Numbered from the stretch's first letter, positions 15,697-25,504 are shown. The stretch: DNA of 30,997 nucleotides from CAYWKU01 sp964459325 (GCA_964459325.1 CAYWKU010000042.1:1-30997); one strand, 5' to 3'. Notes: a model not told the origin generated them from the letters alone. A program made the numbers and translations.

Positions 15697-17055
15697 CTAA
15701 ATCCGTCTTTTTCTGCTGAACATTTTTTCTATACGCGGGATGGAATCGGGCAGGCTGAACACCAGCACCCTGTCGCCGGGTTGTATCCGGGTATCCCCGT
15801 CGGGTATGGAAACGGCGCCGTTACGCACTATGGCCCCGACGAGCGCGTCCTCGGGAAACTTGAGCGATTTGAGCGGACTTTTGGTGGCCGGGCACCCTTC
15901 CGGGCATTCCATCTCGATAATCTCCGCCTGTCCTCGGGGCAGGCGGGTGACCGAGTGGATGTGCCCCTTGCGGACGTGCATGAGTATCTCCCCCACCATC
16001 ACCAGCCTCGGGTTGATGACAATTTCGGCCCCCAGGCTTTCCATCACAGCCACAAAGTCGGGCTGATGCACCAAAACCGCCGTCTTGGCCGCGCCGTGCT
16101 TTTTGGCCAACAGGCTGGCCAGCATGTTCCTCTGGTCATCGTCCGACAAGGCGCAGAAAAGGTCGCAACGGTCTATCGAGGCTTCCTCGAGCACGTCCAG
16201 GTCGGTTTCGTCCCCTTCCAGCACTTTGGTTTTGGGTAGCTGAGAGGCCGTTTCCTCGGCAACCTCCGGGTCCGGTTCTATGAGGGTTACTCTGTCCACT
16301 TTATCCCGAATGGCCTCGGCCAACTGAATACCGGTGCGGCTGGCGCCGGTAATAATGACGTTTTTCATGGGCTTGATTTTTTTCAGAAGAATCTCCTGTA
16401 GCAGCTTTACCGTATCAGCGCTAACCAGCAGGGTGACCTTATCCCCGGACTCCAGCGTATGATTGCCTTTGGGCACCATCACCTTGTCGCCCCGGGTGAT
16501 ATAGAGAATGAGGAAATTGACCAGCTTGGCCAGCTCCCCCAGTTCCGCCAGGGTTACCCCGGCGGCGGGGGATTCATCCTCTATATCAAAGCCCAGCATC
16601 AACACCTGCCCGCCCGCCAGGCTGGCGACGTTGTGGGAGCCGGGTATCTCAATCATCCGGGTCATCGCCTGCACTATGGACGGGTCGGGGTTGATAATCT
16701 GTTCAATTCCAAGCTCTTTGGGCGACAAGACGCAATCCGGCTTCTGGTACTCCGGATTCCGCACCCTGGCTATACGGTGCTTCACTCCCATCCTGGCGGC
16801 CAGCATACCGACGATAATGTTGACCTCGTCGGTGTCCGTGACGGCTATGACCATTGCCGCCGAATCAATCCCCGCCCGCTTGAGTACCGACGGCGAGCCG
16901 CCGTTGCCGTTTACGGTAAGCACGTCCAGCTTTTCGCGCAGCTCACGGGCCTTGCGGCGGTCACGGTCAACCACCGAAACCCGGTGGCCTTCTTCCGAGA
17001 GCTGCTCCGCCAGGGAAACACCGACTACGCCTGCGCCTACAATCAGTATGTTCAT
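15697..17055 (-). CDS. trkA: TrkA, NAD-binding regulatory subunit of potassium uptake
   Basis: The 452-residue soluble protein has two tandem RCK modules. Each begins with a Rossmann nucleotide-binding motif: ILIVGAGVVG at 3-12 and VIITGASRTG at 233-242. Each is followed by a TrkA_C-type domain (about 140-220 and 370-452). It gates TrkH in response to NAD(H)/ATP. It is the first gene of the trkA-trkH pair and faces glgB across a 320-bp divergent region. Confidence 0.95.
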   Translation of the reverse strand: MNILIVGAGVVGVSLAEQLSEEGHRVSVVDRDRRKARELREKLDVLTVNGNGGSPSVLKRAGIDSAAMVIAVTDTDEVNIIVGMLAARMGVKHRIARVRNPEYQKPDCVLSPKELGIEQIINPDPSIVQAMTRMIEIPGSHNVASLAGGQVLMLGFDIEDESPAAGVTLAELGELAKLVNFLILYITRGDKVMVPKGNHTLESGDKVTLLVSADTVKLLQEILLKKIKPMKNVIITGASRTGIQLAEAIRDKVDRVTLIEPDPEVAEETASQLPKTKVLEGDETDLDVLEEASIDRCDLFCALSDDDQRNMLASLLAKKHGAAKTAVLVHQPDFVAVMESLGAEIVINPRLVMVGEILMHVRKGHIHSVTRLPRGQAEIIEMECPEGCPATKSPLKSLKFPEDALVGAIVRNGAVSIPDGDTRIQPGDRVLVFSLPDSIPRIEKMFSRKRRI

Positions 17056-17375
17056 CGATTACAGCCTATCTTTAAATTTGCCGTCTGTACGGAAAAATCC
17101 GCCTTTCGCCACCTTTCAGAAACTTAACCACTGACTTTTGATGGAGTTTAACTTAAAGAAAGAATTTTTCCACTACCTTTTAACGAAAAAGTTAAAGCAT
17201 GCGGTAATATTCTACAAAGTGTTTTTCCGGAAAAATTTCCGTGCCCGGAGGAAAAACTGAATTTGATAATCAAGCGCCTCCAAAGTCACGACTCATTGCA
17301 TTATCAACGAAAATAGTTAATTTTAAAGGGTAAATTAACCACAAGCCGGAAAGGGAAAAAAGGAGTAATGAGAAA
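17056..17375. promoter_or_regulatory. Divergent trkA/glgB intergenic region with TTAAC-type repeats
   Basis: The 320-bp A/T-rich gap must contain promoters for trkA (minus) and glgB (plus), but no clear -35/-10 pair stood out. It does hold two small inverted repeats of related sequence: TTTAAC/GTTAAA at 17179-17196 with a six-base spacer, and GTTAATTT/AAATTAAC at 17316-17339 with an eight-base spacer. Further TTAAC elements lie near 17124 and 17147. They could be operator sites; A/T bias may also explain them. AAAGGAG precedes the glgB start. Confidence 0.4.
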
Positions 17376-19322
17376 ATGAGCGGCAACCCCGCCCAAATCA
17401 CCGCGAGTACTACTCTACTTACCGACAACGACCTGTTTCTTTTTAATGAAGGCAGTCACTATCGCCTGTTTGAGAAACTGGGCTCTCACCTGATTACTAT
17501 AAACGGGGTGGAAGGCGCCTATTTTGCGGTTTGGGCTCCCAACGCGCAAGAAGTCAATGTAATCGGAGACTTCAACGACTGGGACAAGGCCGCCAATCCC
17601 CTGAAACTCAAGGGTGTATCCGGGATATGGGAAGGCTTTATACCCGGAGTCAAAAAGGGGGCGGCATACAAATACTTCATCAAATCAAAATACCACGGAT
17701 ACACCGCCGATAAAGCCGACCCCTTTGCGGTTTACCACCAAGTATCCCCCCAAACCGGCAGCATAGTGTGGGACCTGCAATACCAGTGGAATGACGACGA
17801 GTGGATGGAGAAACGCTCTTTGATGAACGGCCTGGAGTCACCTCTTGCCATTTACGAAGTACATCCGGGCTCATGGCAGAGAGTTCCTGAAGACGGGTAC
17901 CGCTCCCTTACCTACCGGGAGCTGGCTCACAAGCTTGTCGAACACCTGAAAGATACCGGATTTACTCACGTCGAGTTTCTGCCGGTCATGGAACACCCCT
18001 TTTTCGGCTCGTGGGGATACCAGTGTACCGGGTTCTTTGCTCCCACCAGTCGTTACGGCACACCGCAGGATTTCATGTACCTGGTGGATTACCTTCACCA
18101 GCACGGCTTCGGCGTCATACTGGACTGGGTGCCTTCCCACTTCCCCACCGATGAGCACGGTCTGGGATACTTCGACGGAACTCACCTTTTCGAGCACGCG
18201 GACGCCAGGCAGGGTTTTCACCCGGACTGGTCAAGCTTCATATTTAATTACGGTCGTGAAGAAGTTCGCAGCTTCCTCATATCCAACGCAATCTACTGGC
18301 TGGAAAAATACCACGCCGACGGCCTGAGGATAGACGCGGTAGCCTCGATGCTGTACCTCGACTACTCCAGGGAAGAAGGCGAATGGATACCCAATCGCTA
18401 CGGTGGCCGGGAAAACCTCGAGGCCATCGATTTCCTGCGACGCCTCAACGAACAGATATACATTCATTATCCGGACGTGGAGACAATAGCCGAGGAGTCC
18501 ACTTCGTGGCCCATGGTATCGAGACCGACTTACATCGGAGGACTCGGCTTCGGCATGAAATGGGACATGGGCTGGATGCACGACACCCTGCACTATGTCT
18601 CCAGGGACCCCATATACAGGGTTTATCATCACAATGACCTCAGTTTCCGTATGCTCTATGCATTTACGGAAAATTTCGTCCTGCCCCTTTCCCACGACGA
18701 GGTGGTGCACGGGAAAGGCTCGCTTATAGGCAAAATGCCGGGAGACGAGTGGCAGAAATTCGCCAACTTGAGGTGCCTGTTCGCCTACATGTACGGCCAG
18801 CCGGGCAAAAAGCTGCTGTTCATGGGCGGAGAAATCGCTCAATGGAGCGAATGGCAGCACGACGGCGGTATCGAATGGCACTTAATGGAATACGAACGCC
18901 ACCGGGGCATAAAGAAGCTGGTCGGCGACCTGAATACGCTCTATCGCAACGAACCCGCCCTCCACGAATGGGACTGCTACCACGAAGGATTCGAGTGGGT
19001 GGATGCCAATGACACCGTACAGTCGACCGTGAGTTTTCTTCGCAGAGGAAAATCCGTTTCTGATGAAATTCTGGTCGTGGTCAACTTTACGCCCGTGCCC
19101 CGTTACGGCTTCCGGCTGGGCGCGCCCTTCGGCGGCTTCTGGGAGGAAATACTAAACACCGACGCCGAGGTCTACGGCGGCAGCGGCCACGGAAACATGG
19201 GAGGGGTCCAAGCCGAAGAAATCGAAACGCACGGCAGGCCGTATTCGATAAACATGACCCTTCCGCCACTGGCGGCCGTGTTTTTAAAAGGCAGAAACGC
19301 GGAAAACCGGGAGGATGGATGA
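17376..19322 (+). CDS. glgB: 1,4-alpha-glucan branching enzyme (GlgB, GH13)
   Basis: The enzyme makes alpha-1,6 branches in glycogen. The 648-residue protein has the usual order: a CBM48-type N-terminal domain (about 30-125, with VNVIGDFNDWD), the GH13 barrel (about 155-520) and a C-terminal beta domain. Catalytic features are Asp320 in GLRIDAVASMLYLDYSR (nucleophile), Glu373 in TIAEEST (acid/base) and LSHDEVVHGKGS. The length matches the short GlgB type without the extra N-terminal module. No other glg gene is beside it, so glycogen synthesis is scattered in this genome or partly absent from this region. Confidence 0.95.
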   Translation: MSGNPAQITASTTLLTDNDLFLFNEGSHYRLFEKLGSHLITINGVEGAYFAVWAPNAQEVNVIGDFNDWDKAANPLKLKGVSGIWEGFIPGVKKGAAYKYFIKSKYHGYTADKADPFAVYHQVSPQTGSIVWDLQYQWNDDEWMEKRSLMNGLESPLAIYEVHPGSWQRVPEDGYRSLTYRELAHKLVEHLKDTGFTHVEFLPVMEHPFFGSWGYQCTGFFAPTSRYGTPQDFMYLVDYLHQHGFGVILDWVPSHFPTDEHGLGYFDGTHLFEHADARQGFHPDWSSFIFNYGREEVRSFLISNAIYWLEKYHADGLRIDAVASMLYLDYSREEGEWIPNRYGGRENLEAIDFLRRLNEQIYIHYPDVETIAEESTSWPMVSRPTYIGGLGFGMKWDMGWMHDTLHYVSRDPIYRVYHHNDLSFRMLYAFTENFVLPLSHDEVVHGKGSLIGKMPGDEWQKFANLRCLFAYMYGQPGKKLLFMGGEIAQWSEWQHDGGIEWHLMEYERHRGIKKLVGDLNTLYRNEPALHEWDCYHEGFEWVDANDTVQSTVSFLRRGKSVSDEILVVVNFTPVPRYGFRLGAPFGGFWEEILNTDAEVYGGSGHGNMGGVQAEEIETHGRPYSINMTLPPLAAVFLKGRNAENREDG

Positions 19323-19387
19323 GATATGTCCCCGGGTAGCATCTTGAGCACAGGGTGGTTCGGGGTATTTGACGAAAGGTAATAACG

Positions 19388-19436
19388 GCTCCCGGGCGTT
19401 GGGAGGATAGCGAATCGGTTGTTTACCTCCGGGAGC
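19388..19436. repeat. Inverted repeat between glgB and fumC
   Basis: GCTCCCGG at 19388-19395 is the reverse complement of CCGGGAGC at 19429-19436, with a 33-base interval. It could form a hairpin after glgB or in the fumC leader. No T-run follows, so terminator function is uncertain. Confidence 0.4.
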
Positions 19437-19490
19437 GCTCAGGGCGTGAAGGGCCAGTAGTTACCTAAAATCGCCGCTAAGGAGAAAAAA

Positions 19491-20882
19491 ATGGAGTATC
19501 GCACTGAAAAGGATTCGATGGGCGAGATAAAAGTGCCCGCCAACGCGCTTTACGGGGCTCAAACCCAACGGGCGCTGGAAAACTTCCGCGTATCCGGCCA
19601 AAGGTTGAGCCGGGAAATGATAGCCACCCTCGGATACATAAAGTACGCGGCGGCCATGGTAAACATGGAGCTGGGGAAGCTCGATAAACAGGTGGGGAAC
19701 GCCATACTGCACGCGGCGCGGGAAGTGGTGGAAGGCAAGCTGGACGCTCATTTCCCGGTGGACATCTTCCAGACCGGCTCCGGCACCAGCAGCAACATGA
19801 ACGCCAACGAGGTCATCGCCAACCGCGCCAACCAGCTTCTGGGCGGCCAGCCTGGGTCTAAGTCGCCGGTGCATCCGAATGACCACGTCAACATGGGGCA
19901 GTCGTCCAACGACGTTTTCCCCACCGCCATCAGGCTGTCGGCGATGATTATGATAGACAAGCGCCTGATACCGGCGTTGGAGAAGCTAAAGGCCGCTCTC
20001 GACAGCAAGGCCGACGAGTTCGACGATATAGTAAAGACGGGCCGCACTCACCTGCAGGACGCAACTCCCATACGCCTGGGCCAGGAGTTTTCCGGCTACG
20101 CCTCCCAGATCGAGCACCGCCTTATCCGCCTGAAGGAATCCCGCGAGCACCTTCAGGAGATGCCCATAGGCGGCACGGCGGTGGGCACCGGTATGAACAC
20201 CCACCCCACCTTCGGCTCCCGCATGGCGGAAAAACTGGGGGAAATGACCGGCGTAAGCCTCATGGAAGCGCCGAATCACTACGAAGCGCAGGCTTCCCAG
20301 GACGCCGTGGTGCACATGAGCGGCGCCCTGAAAGCGATTGCCGTCTCGCTCATGAAAATAGCCAACGATATCCGATTCTTAGGCTCCGGTCCAAGAATGG
20401 GACTCGGCGAGTTGAAGATACCCGCAGTACAACCCGGCTCCAGCATCATGCCCGGGAAGGTGAACCCGGTTATCGCGGAATCGGTGCTGATGGTGTGCGC
20501 ACAGGTGATAGGCAACGATGCGGCAATAACCATGGGAGGAGCATATGGAAACTTCGAGCTGAACACCATGATGCCGCTGATGGCCAAAAACCTGCTTGAC
20601 CAGGTAACACTGCTGGCTAACGCCTCTGTCATGTTCTCGGAAAAACTGGTAGCCGGCCTGGAAGCAAACCGGGAGTATATAGAAAAAATGACCGAACGCT
20701 CGCTGGCGCTGGCCACCGCCCTTGCGCCCGAAATCGGGTACGATAAGGCCGCGGAGATAGCTAAAGAAGCCTACGAAACCGGAAAGACCATAAGGGAGGT
20801 GGCCCTGGAAAAGGGGGTGCTTCCCGAAGACCGCCTGGACGATTTGCTGGACCTGGTCAAGCAAACCGAGCCCACCGGCTGA
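19491..20882 (+). CDS. fumC: Fumarate hydratase, class II
   Basis: The enzyme interconverts fumarate and malate in the citric acid cycle. The 463-residue protein shows the fumarase/aspartase signature GSSIMPGKVNPV at 316-327, the catalytic-loop serine Ser318, SSNDVFPT near 138-145 and TGRTHLQDATP with His187. Class II enzymes need no iron-sulfur cluster. AAGGAG at 19479-19484 lies six bases before the ATG. The stop is 16 bases from that of the convergent kinase gene. Aspartase is the main alternative within the superfamily, but the sequence and length read as FumC. Confidence 0.94.
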   Translation: MEYRTEKDSMGEIKVPANALYGAQTQRALENFRVSGQRLSREMIATLGYIKYAAAMVNMELGKLDKQVGNAILHAAREVVEGKLDAHFPVDIFQTGSGTSSNMNANEVIANRANQLLGGQPGSKSPVHPNDHVNMGQSSNDVFPTAIRLSAMIMIDKRLIPALEKLKAALDSKADEFDDIVKTGRTHLQDATPIRLGQEFSGYASQIEHRLIRLKESREHLQEMPIGGTAVGTGMNTHPTFGSRMAEKLGEMTGVSLMEAPNHYEAQASQDAVVHMSGALKAIAVSLMKIANDIRFLGSGPRMGLGELKIPAVQPGSSIMPGKVNPVIAESVLMVCAQVIGNDAAITMGGAYGNFELNTMMPLMAKNLLDQVTLLANASVMFSEKLVAGLEANREYIEKMTERSLALATALAPEIGYDKAAEIAKEAYETGKTIREVALEKGVLPEDRLDDLLDLVKQTEPTG

Positions 20883-20898
20883 TACCGGGAAAAATAAA

Positions 20899-22497
20899 TC
20901 AGGCGGGAGAGTTAAGGCGCTTGTACATCGCCCTGTTGTTTTTGTAGATATTCAGAAACTCGCGGAAGAGCTTATCGTAAATCTCTTTATTATCCGGATT
21001 GGGCTTATAGGTGGTTTTGTATTCCACCAGGCCGGGAATGTCTTCAAAGTCGATGTAACCCAGCGCCACCGCCGCGATGAAAGCAGCTCCCCGGGCGTTC
21101 GATTGCATGGGGTCTTTCAACTGCCTGATGTTTCTGTTCATCACGTCCGCAAAAATTTGGCACCACAGGTCGGATTTTGCGCCCCCGCCGATTATATTGA
21201 TGGTCTCCATCTTTCTGCCGATGAACTTTTCCACGTAACCCAGTGCCCACCTGTTGTTGTAAGCGACACCTTCCAGAAAAGCCCTGCATACGTCGGCGGC
21301 GGTAGTGCTCATGGACATATTCAACAAACCCGCCCGCACCGTCGTGTCGTCCACCGGCGTCCTTTCGCCGTTGAGCCAGGGCGTGAAGATAAGCCCGTTG
21401 CTGCCCGGAGGCGCTTTGGAGGCCGATTCATCGAGCCTCTGATATACATCCTCGGGGGGCGCGACGGGGTTGAAGCCGTCTTTCGAGAAAATGACATTAT
21501 CAACGAGAAAAGACAGGCATCCCCCCGCAATGTCCTGCTCGTTGGCGCAATAATACTTTCCCGGTATGGAAGTGGGCAGCGAGGCTATGGAATGGAGCAC
21601 GTCCGTCTTTTTGAACGGCGCCACGCACTGAATCCAGCTCGAGGTGCCGATGTAGAGGTGGCCTTCGTAATCGCGCACGGCGCCGGAACCCATGCAGGCC
21701 GACTGGTGGTCGGGCGAGCCCATAACCACCTTCACCTCGCGGCTTAATCCCGTCTCGTCGGCAACTTTCGGGGAAATGTCTCCAAGAACATCTATGGAAT
21801 TCATCATGGGCGGCAGCTTGTCCCGCTCGATGCCCAGTTTTTTGATGAGGCCGTCATCATAGCGGATATTGTTTATATCGCGCGTATCGCTGACCCAGAA
21901 AAGGGTCATGGAATCGTAAGACGCCGCAAACCGACCGGTCAGCTTCAGATTGAGGTAATCCTTGCTTCCGAGGAACATGTGGGTTTTTTCGTAAACTTCG
22001 GGTCTTTCGTGTTTCACGTACAACACGTGAGCGATGTCGTCCTTGCCCGATAGCTGTGGCCCCCCGCCGGTTTTCCTTATCCACCTGAGAATATTGAAAA
22101 CGTTATATCCCATGACGGAGGGGAAGCCGCCTATTACCTGCTTTACGTAGGGAGCGCCGCGGGAGTCCATCCAGGTGAGGGAGTTCATCAGGTGCTCGCC
22201 GTTTTTGTCTACCGCTACGGTTGAGGAAAAGGTGCTGGAGCAGCATACCGCGACTATATCCTCGCGTGGCACGTGGCCCTTCCGGACCAGGCGTCGTGTC
22301 GTGTTGACCACGCCGTTCCACCAGTCTTGCGGGTTCTGTTCGGCTCCGCCTCCGGGCAGGAAGTATACGGGGGTCTTTTCGTACTCGAAATCTATAATTT
22401 TTCCACGAACGGACAGAAGCGCGGTTTTTACTCCCGAAGTGCCGTGGTCGACGGCCAGGATGTATTTTTCCGAACCTTCCCGATTATCGCCGGTCAT
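20899..22497 (-). CDS. FGGY-family carbohydrate kinase (xylulokinase-like)
   Basis: The 532-residue protein has the two-lobed ASKHA kinase pattern. The phosphate-1 motif is AVDHGTSGVKTALL (15-28), and the C-terminal lobe has NIIGGGAKSDLWCQIFADVMNR. These mark the FGGY family, which phosphorylates sugars or polyols such as xylulose, glycerol or erythritol. The sugar cannot be told from sequence by eye. It begins 12 bases after the saccharopine-dehydrogenase-like gene and is evidently transcribed with it. This suggests the substrate may not be an ordinary pentose. Confidence 0.88.
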   Translation of the reverse strand: MTGDNREGSEKYILAVDHGTSGVKTALLSVRGKIIDFEYEKTPVYFLPGGGAEQNPQDWWNGVVNTTRRLVRKGHVPREDIVAVCCSSTFSSTVAVDKNGEHLMNSLTWMDSRGAPYVKQVIGGFPSVMGYNVFNILRWIRKTGGGPQLSGKDDIAHVLYVKHERPEVYEKTHMFLGSKDYLNLKLTGRFAASYDSMTLFWVSDTRDINNIRYDDGLIKKLGIERDKLPPMMNSIDVLGDISPKVADETGLSREVKVVMGSPDHQSACMGSGAVRDYEGHLYIGTSSWIQCVAPFKKTDVLHSIASLPTSIPGKYYCANEQDIAGGCLSFLVDNVIFSKDGFNPVAPPEDVYQRLDESASKAPPGSNGLIFTPWLNGERTPVDDTTVRAGLLNMSMSTTAADVCRAFLEGVAYNNRWALGYVEKFIGRKMETINIIGGGAKSDLWCQIFADVMNRNIRQLKDPMQSNARGAAFIAAVALGYIDFEDIPGLVEYKTTYKPNPDNKEIYDKLFREFLNIYKNNRAMYKRLNSPA

Positions 22498-22509
22498 GGG
22501 CCGTGGCCT

Positions 22510-23724
22510 TTAAATATCGACTTTCTGCTTGAGGCCGTTTTCGTCAACCATTTCCACCAGCACCTTGTCGAACGATTTGCCGCCCTCTTCCGGTTTCATG
22601 ACGAGCTGCACCAGGCTCAGGAAATCGACGGGGTTTATGCAGCCTTCCGGCGGCAGCACGCCCTTTTCGGTGATTTTGCCCTGTGTCATCAACACCACTC
22701 CCATGGCCGCCGGCATGCCGGTGCCTTCCCCGAGAGCCTGGCTTTCGGAGGCTATCTGGAAAATGTACCGGCGCCACTTCCCGTCCTTTTCGCCTGTAAC
22801 CACAACTTTGACGCACCCGCGCTGGTCGCCGAATTTTGTTTCCTTCAGGATTCGTTCCCTTTCTTTCAAGAGAAAAGCGATGGCGAAATCGTAAGGCGCC
22901 ACTTCCTGCTCTCCCACTTGTAATGGCTCCGTGTCGGTCAAACCCAGCCTGAAGAGCTCTTTGGTGAGGTTATAATATTCCTCCGGGAGCACGGCGCCCT
23001 TGTTGGTGACTCGATTCAGCTTTATAAACTTCGGTATGGTCACCTGCTCAGGATGGGGGTAGGGGTAAACCCTGATGTTTTCCCCCAGCCGGTAGAATTC
23101 CACCTCCTCCTGCAGAGCAATTCCGTCCTCCTCGAAAAATCTGACGGTTTCCATCTTGCCGTTCAGGAACATGGGAATGTCCATGCCCATGCAATGAAAC
23201 CTGTGCCCGATAACCCCCGCCCCTTCCGTCGGCTCGCCGCCGTGAGCGTGATAAATGTCCACCGCCTCCACCTCGTCCAGCAACCGGTCGGCGGCGAACT
23301 TCGCCATCAAATTGGTAACTCCCGGCGAGCTGCCCATGCCGATAACAGCCGTGATGTCGGCCTTTCTGGCTTTCTTGTCCATCTTGAGGATGTCTTCGGT
23401 CACGTCCACGTCGTCGCAAACGTCCACGTAGTTTATACCGGCTTCGATAACCGTTTCCAGCACTTTGTACACGAACTTGTAAAAAGGCCCGGTGCAATTG
23501 AGGACAACGTCGCTTCCCTTTATGGCCTTCTTAATGCTTTTCGGGTCAGTGGCGTTCACCTTGATGGCGAAGACATTCTCCTTGCCCAAATCCGACGCTA
23601 CTTCCTTCGCCTTCTCCTCGTCTATATCGGCGACTATAACTTCGTAGCCCATGTCGAGTTCAACCAGGGTTTTAGCGGCCACCCTACCCACGGTGCCGCA
23701 ACCGCCAAGTACTGTTATTTTCAT
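22510..23724 (-). CDS. Saccharopine dehydrogenase family oxidoreductase
   Basis: The protein of 404 residues begins MKITVLGGCGTVGRVAAKTL, an N-terminal Rossmann NAD(P)-binding motif, with ADIDEEKAKEVA following as the cofactor-specificity strand. VVLNCTGPFYKF and GINYVDVCDDVDV are typical of the saccharopine dehydrogenase-like (Sacchrp_dh_NADP) family. Functions in the family range from lysine metabolism to polyamine synthesis; the exact reaction here is unknown. I chose the ATG at 23724, preceded by GAGG, because it begins at the Rossmann fold; the frame is open for 22 more codons upstream. It heads a two-gene operon with the FGGY kinase. Confidence 0.87.
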   Translation of the reverse strand: MKITVLGGCGTVGRVAAKTLVELDMGYEVIVADIDEEKAKEVASDLGKENVFAIKVNATDPKSIKKAIKGSDVVLNCTGPFYKFVYKVLETVIEAGINYVDVCDDVDVTEDILKMDKKARKADITAVIGMGSSPGVTNLMAKFAADRLLDEVEAVDIYHAHGGEPTEGAGVIGHRFHCMGMDIPMFLNGKMETVRFFEEDGIALQEEVEFYRLGENIRVYPYPHPEQVTIPKFIKLNRVTNKGAVLPEEYYNLTKELFRLGLTDTEPLQVGEQEVAPYDFAIAFLLKERERILKETKFGDQRGCVKVVVTGEKDGKWRRYIFQIASESQALGEGTGMPAAMGVVLMTQGKITEKGVLPPEGCINPVDFLSLVQLVMKPEEGGKSFDKVLVEMVDENGLKQKVDI

Positions 23725-23870
23725 TTCCGGTTCCTCTTTCTCCTTTTCGTGTTGATATGAAAAAGTGATACAGGGGGGATGGAATGTCAAGACGCTGTCG
23801 GGTTACGTGTAATGAGGTACTTCACCTTAACTCAAACCCGGGGGTTATTTAAAATGGCGGTCTTGTCGAA

Positions 23871-23885
23871 TATAATCCTTATAAT
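23871..23885 (+). promoter_or_regulatory. Possible -10 elements for the serine hydrolase gene
   Basis: TATAAT occurs at 23871-23876 and again at 23880-23885, just before the hydrolase start at 23905. Neither has a good -35 at the right distance, so only the -10 part is suggested. On the other strand, TTGACA is visible near 23788 ahead of the saccharopine-dehydrogenase-like gene, without a clear -10. Confidence 0.3.
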
Positions 23886-23904
23886 TACGGAGTAAGGAGC
23901 AATC

Positions 23905-25494
23905 ATGAAATACATGAGCGCGAGAAAATCGTTATTGTCGCTCGTGGCGACGGCCCTCTTACTTTGCCTTACCGCAGGCAGCGCCATGAGCGGTTCCATG
24001 CCGGAAACGCTGGAATTAAACGGCATTGAACCCGAAGTGGCCGAAAGCATAGTGGATTACTGCAAGCGGGAGATGGTCGAGCGTCATGCGCCCGGCCTTG
24101 CAGTCGGCATAGTAAAAGGAAAGAAGCTCATATTCGAAGCCTACCTGGGCCGGGCGGACATCGACAAAAGAAAACCGGTTGACGAAGGCACCATTTTCCG
24201 CATCGGGTCAATCTCCAAAACCATGACCAGTGTCGGTCTGATGCAGCAATACGAGCGGGGAAAGTTCAAGCTCGATGACAACATAAACGATTACCTTCCC
24301 GAAAAATACGTTTATCCCCCGCACCCGGAAGAAAAACCGGTTACATTTATTCACCTTTTTACGCATACTTCCGGTATCGGCGAGTTTCTGAGCTATCGGC
24401 AGGTTTTTCTGAAAAACCTCGGGCTCCAGGTGGAAGGCGATAATTACATGCCGATACGGCATTACCTCAGGTGGAAAGCTCATCCCGAGTTTGACCCCGG
24501 GAAAAAATGGGCCTACAGCAATTACGGCTACACAATGCTAGGCCTGGCGCTTCAAACAATTGCGGGTGAGCCGTTTCACATCCACATGGAAAAAAGCGTC
24601 TTCGAGCCGCTGGGTATGCACACTACCACTTACCAACACGACGATGAAATCCTGGAGAGGCTGGCCACCGGTTACAAGTACGAGGACGGCGGGTACGTGA
24701 TTGACCCTCACAAGGCCTTCGGCATCACCCCCTCCGGAAACGTTTACACCACCGTAGGCGAGATGGCGCTTTACGTGCAAGCCCTGCTCAACGGAGGAAA
24801 GAACGAAAACGGCAGGGTGCTGGAGCCGGAAACGGTAAAGTTGATAATGAAAACCCACTACACCCTCGACCCCCGCCAGCAGGGGAGAGGGCTGGGCTTT
24901 CTGATTTACGGGAATGACATGTGGGGGCATCGGATACTCGGCCACGGCGGGCACGTGCCGTGGGGTTTCAGCGCTCAACTGCTGCTGGCGCCGGAGGAAA
25001 ACCTCGGGGTCTTCCTCTTCTCCAACTCGGGTGAAAGAATGCCCTACGAGACGGCGTGGGGAGTGCTTAAAAAAATGCTGGGCGTCGAAGATAAACCGCT
25101 GCCCGAAGTCGAGCCGGACAGGGAAGTGTGGCCCGAACTCACCGGTTTCTACGGCCCGGAGTACCGGCAACTGAAGACGAACGTCAGGTTGTACTTTTTC
25201 GGCGTCGGAGCCTACCGGGTCAGGGAAATCGACGGAGAGTTGATGCTCGTTCACACCTGGAAAGGCGAAGACCGCGCGCTGCGCCTTTTGCAGGTTCAAC
25301 CGGATGACCCATACTTCTACCGCCTGGAAACGCCCGACAGCGAATATCCACACTATGTTTCATTCAAAAGAGGCGAAAGCGGAAGGATGTACATAATACC
25401 GGAAGGCCAGACCAGGTATATCAAGCTCGGGTTCATACGCAGGTTCAAAGCGCGCCTGCTCGCCGTTCCCGGAAGGTTGTTTACCTCGGAGTAA
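23905..25494 (+). CDS. Exported serine hydrolase, class C beta-lactamase/PBP4-like
   Basis: The 529-residue protein has a signal peptide (about 1-31, hydrophobic LLSLVATALLLCL). The beta-lactamase-like fold carries all three family motifs: SxxK at 102-105 (RIGSISKTMT), YSN at 204-206 (WAYSNYGYTML) and HGG in ILGHGGHVPWGF. This superfamily includes esterases, D-amino-acid peptidases and transpeptidase-like enzymes; true antibiotic hydrolysis is the less likely role. About 130 further residues form a C-terminal domain starting near 400 (ELTGFYGPEYRQL), as in related proteins with a lipocalin-like end. AAGGAG at 23894-23899 supports the start. It stands alone, convergent with the next operon. 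Confidence 0.88.
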   Translation: MKYMSARKSLLSLVATALLLCLTAGSAMSGSMPETLELNGIEPEVAESIVDYCKREMVERHAPGLAVGIVKGKKLIFEAYLGRADIDKRKPVDEGTIFRIGSISKTMTSVGLMQQYERGKFKLDDNINDYLPEKYVYPPHPEEKPVTFIHLFTHTSGIGEFLSYRQVFLKNLGLQVEGDNYMPIRHYLRWKAHPEFDPGKKWAYSNYGYTMLGLALQTIAGEPFHIHMEKSVFEPLGMHTTTYQHDDEILERLATGYKYEDGGYVIDPHKAFGITPSGNVYTTVGEMALYVQALLNGGKNENGRVLEPETVKLIMKTHYTLDPRQQGRGLGFLIYGNDMWGHRILGHGGHVPWGFSAQLLLAPEENLGVFLFSNSGERMPYETAWGVLKKMLGVEDKPLPEVEPDREVWPELTGFYGPEYRQLKTNVRLYFFGVGAYRVREIDGELMLVHTWKGEDRALRLLQVQPDDPYFYRLETPDSEYPHYVSFKRGESGRMYIIPEGQTRYIKLGFIRRFKARLLAVPGRLFTSE

Positions 25495-25504
25495 AAGTAT
25501 CCGG

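Noticed and set aside
24538..25353. A 271-codon open frame opposite the serine hydrolase
   Set aside because: It is antisense to a gene with all three active-site motifs and shows no family features of its own.
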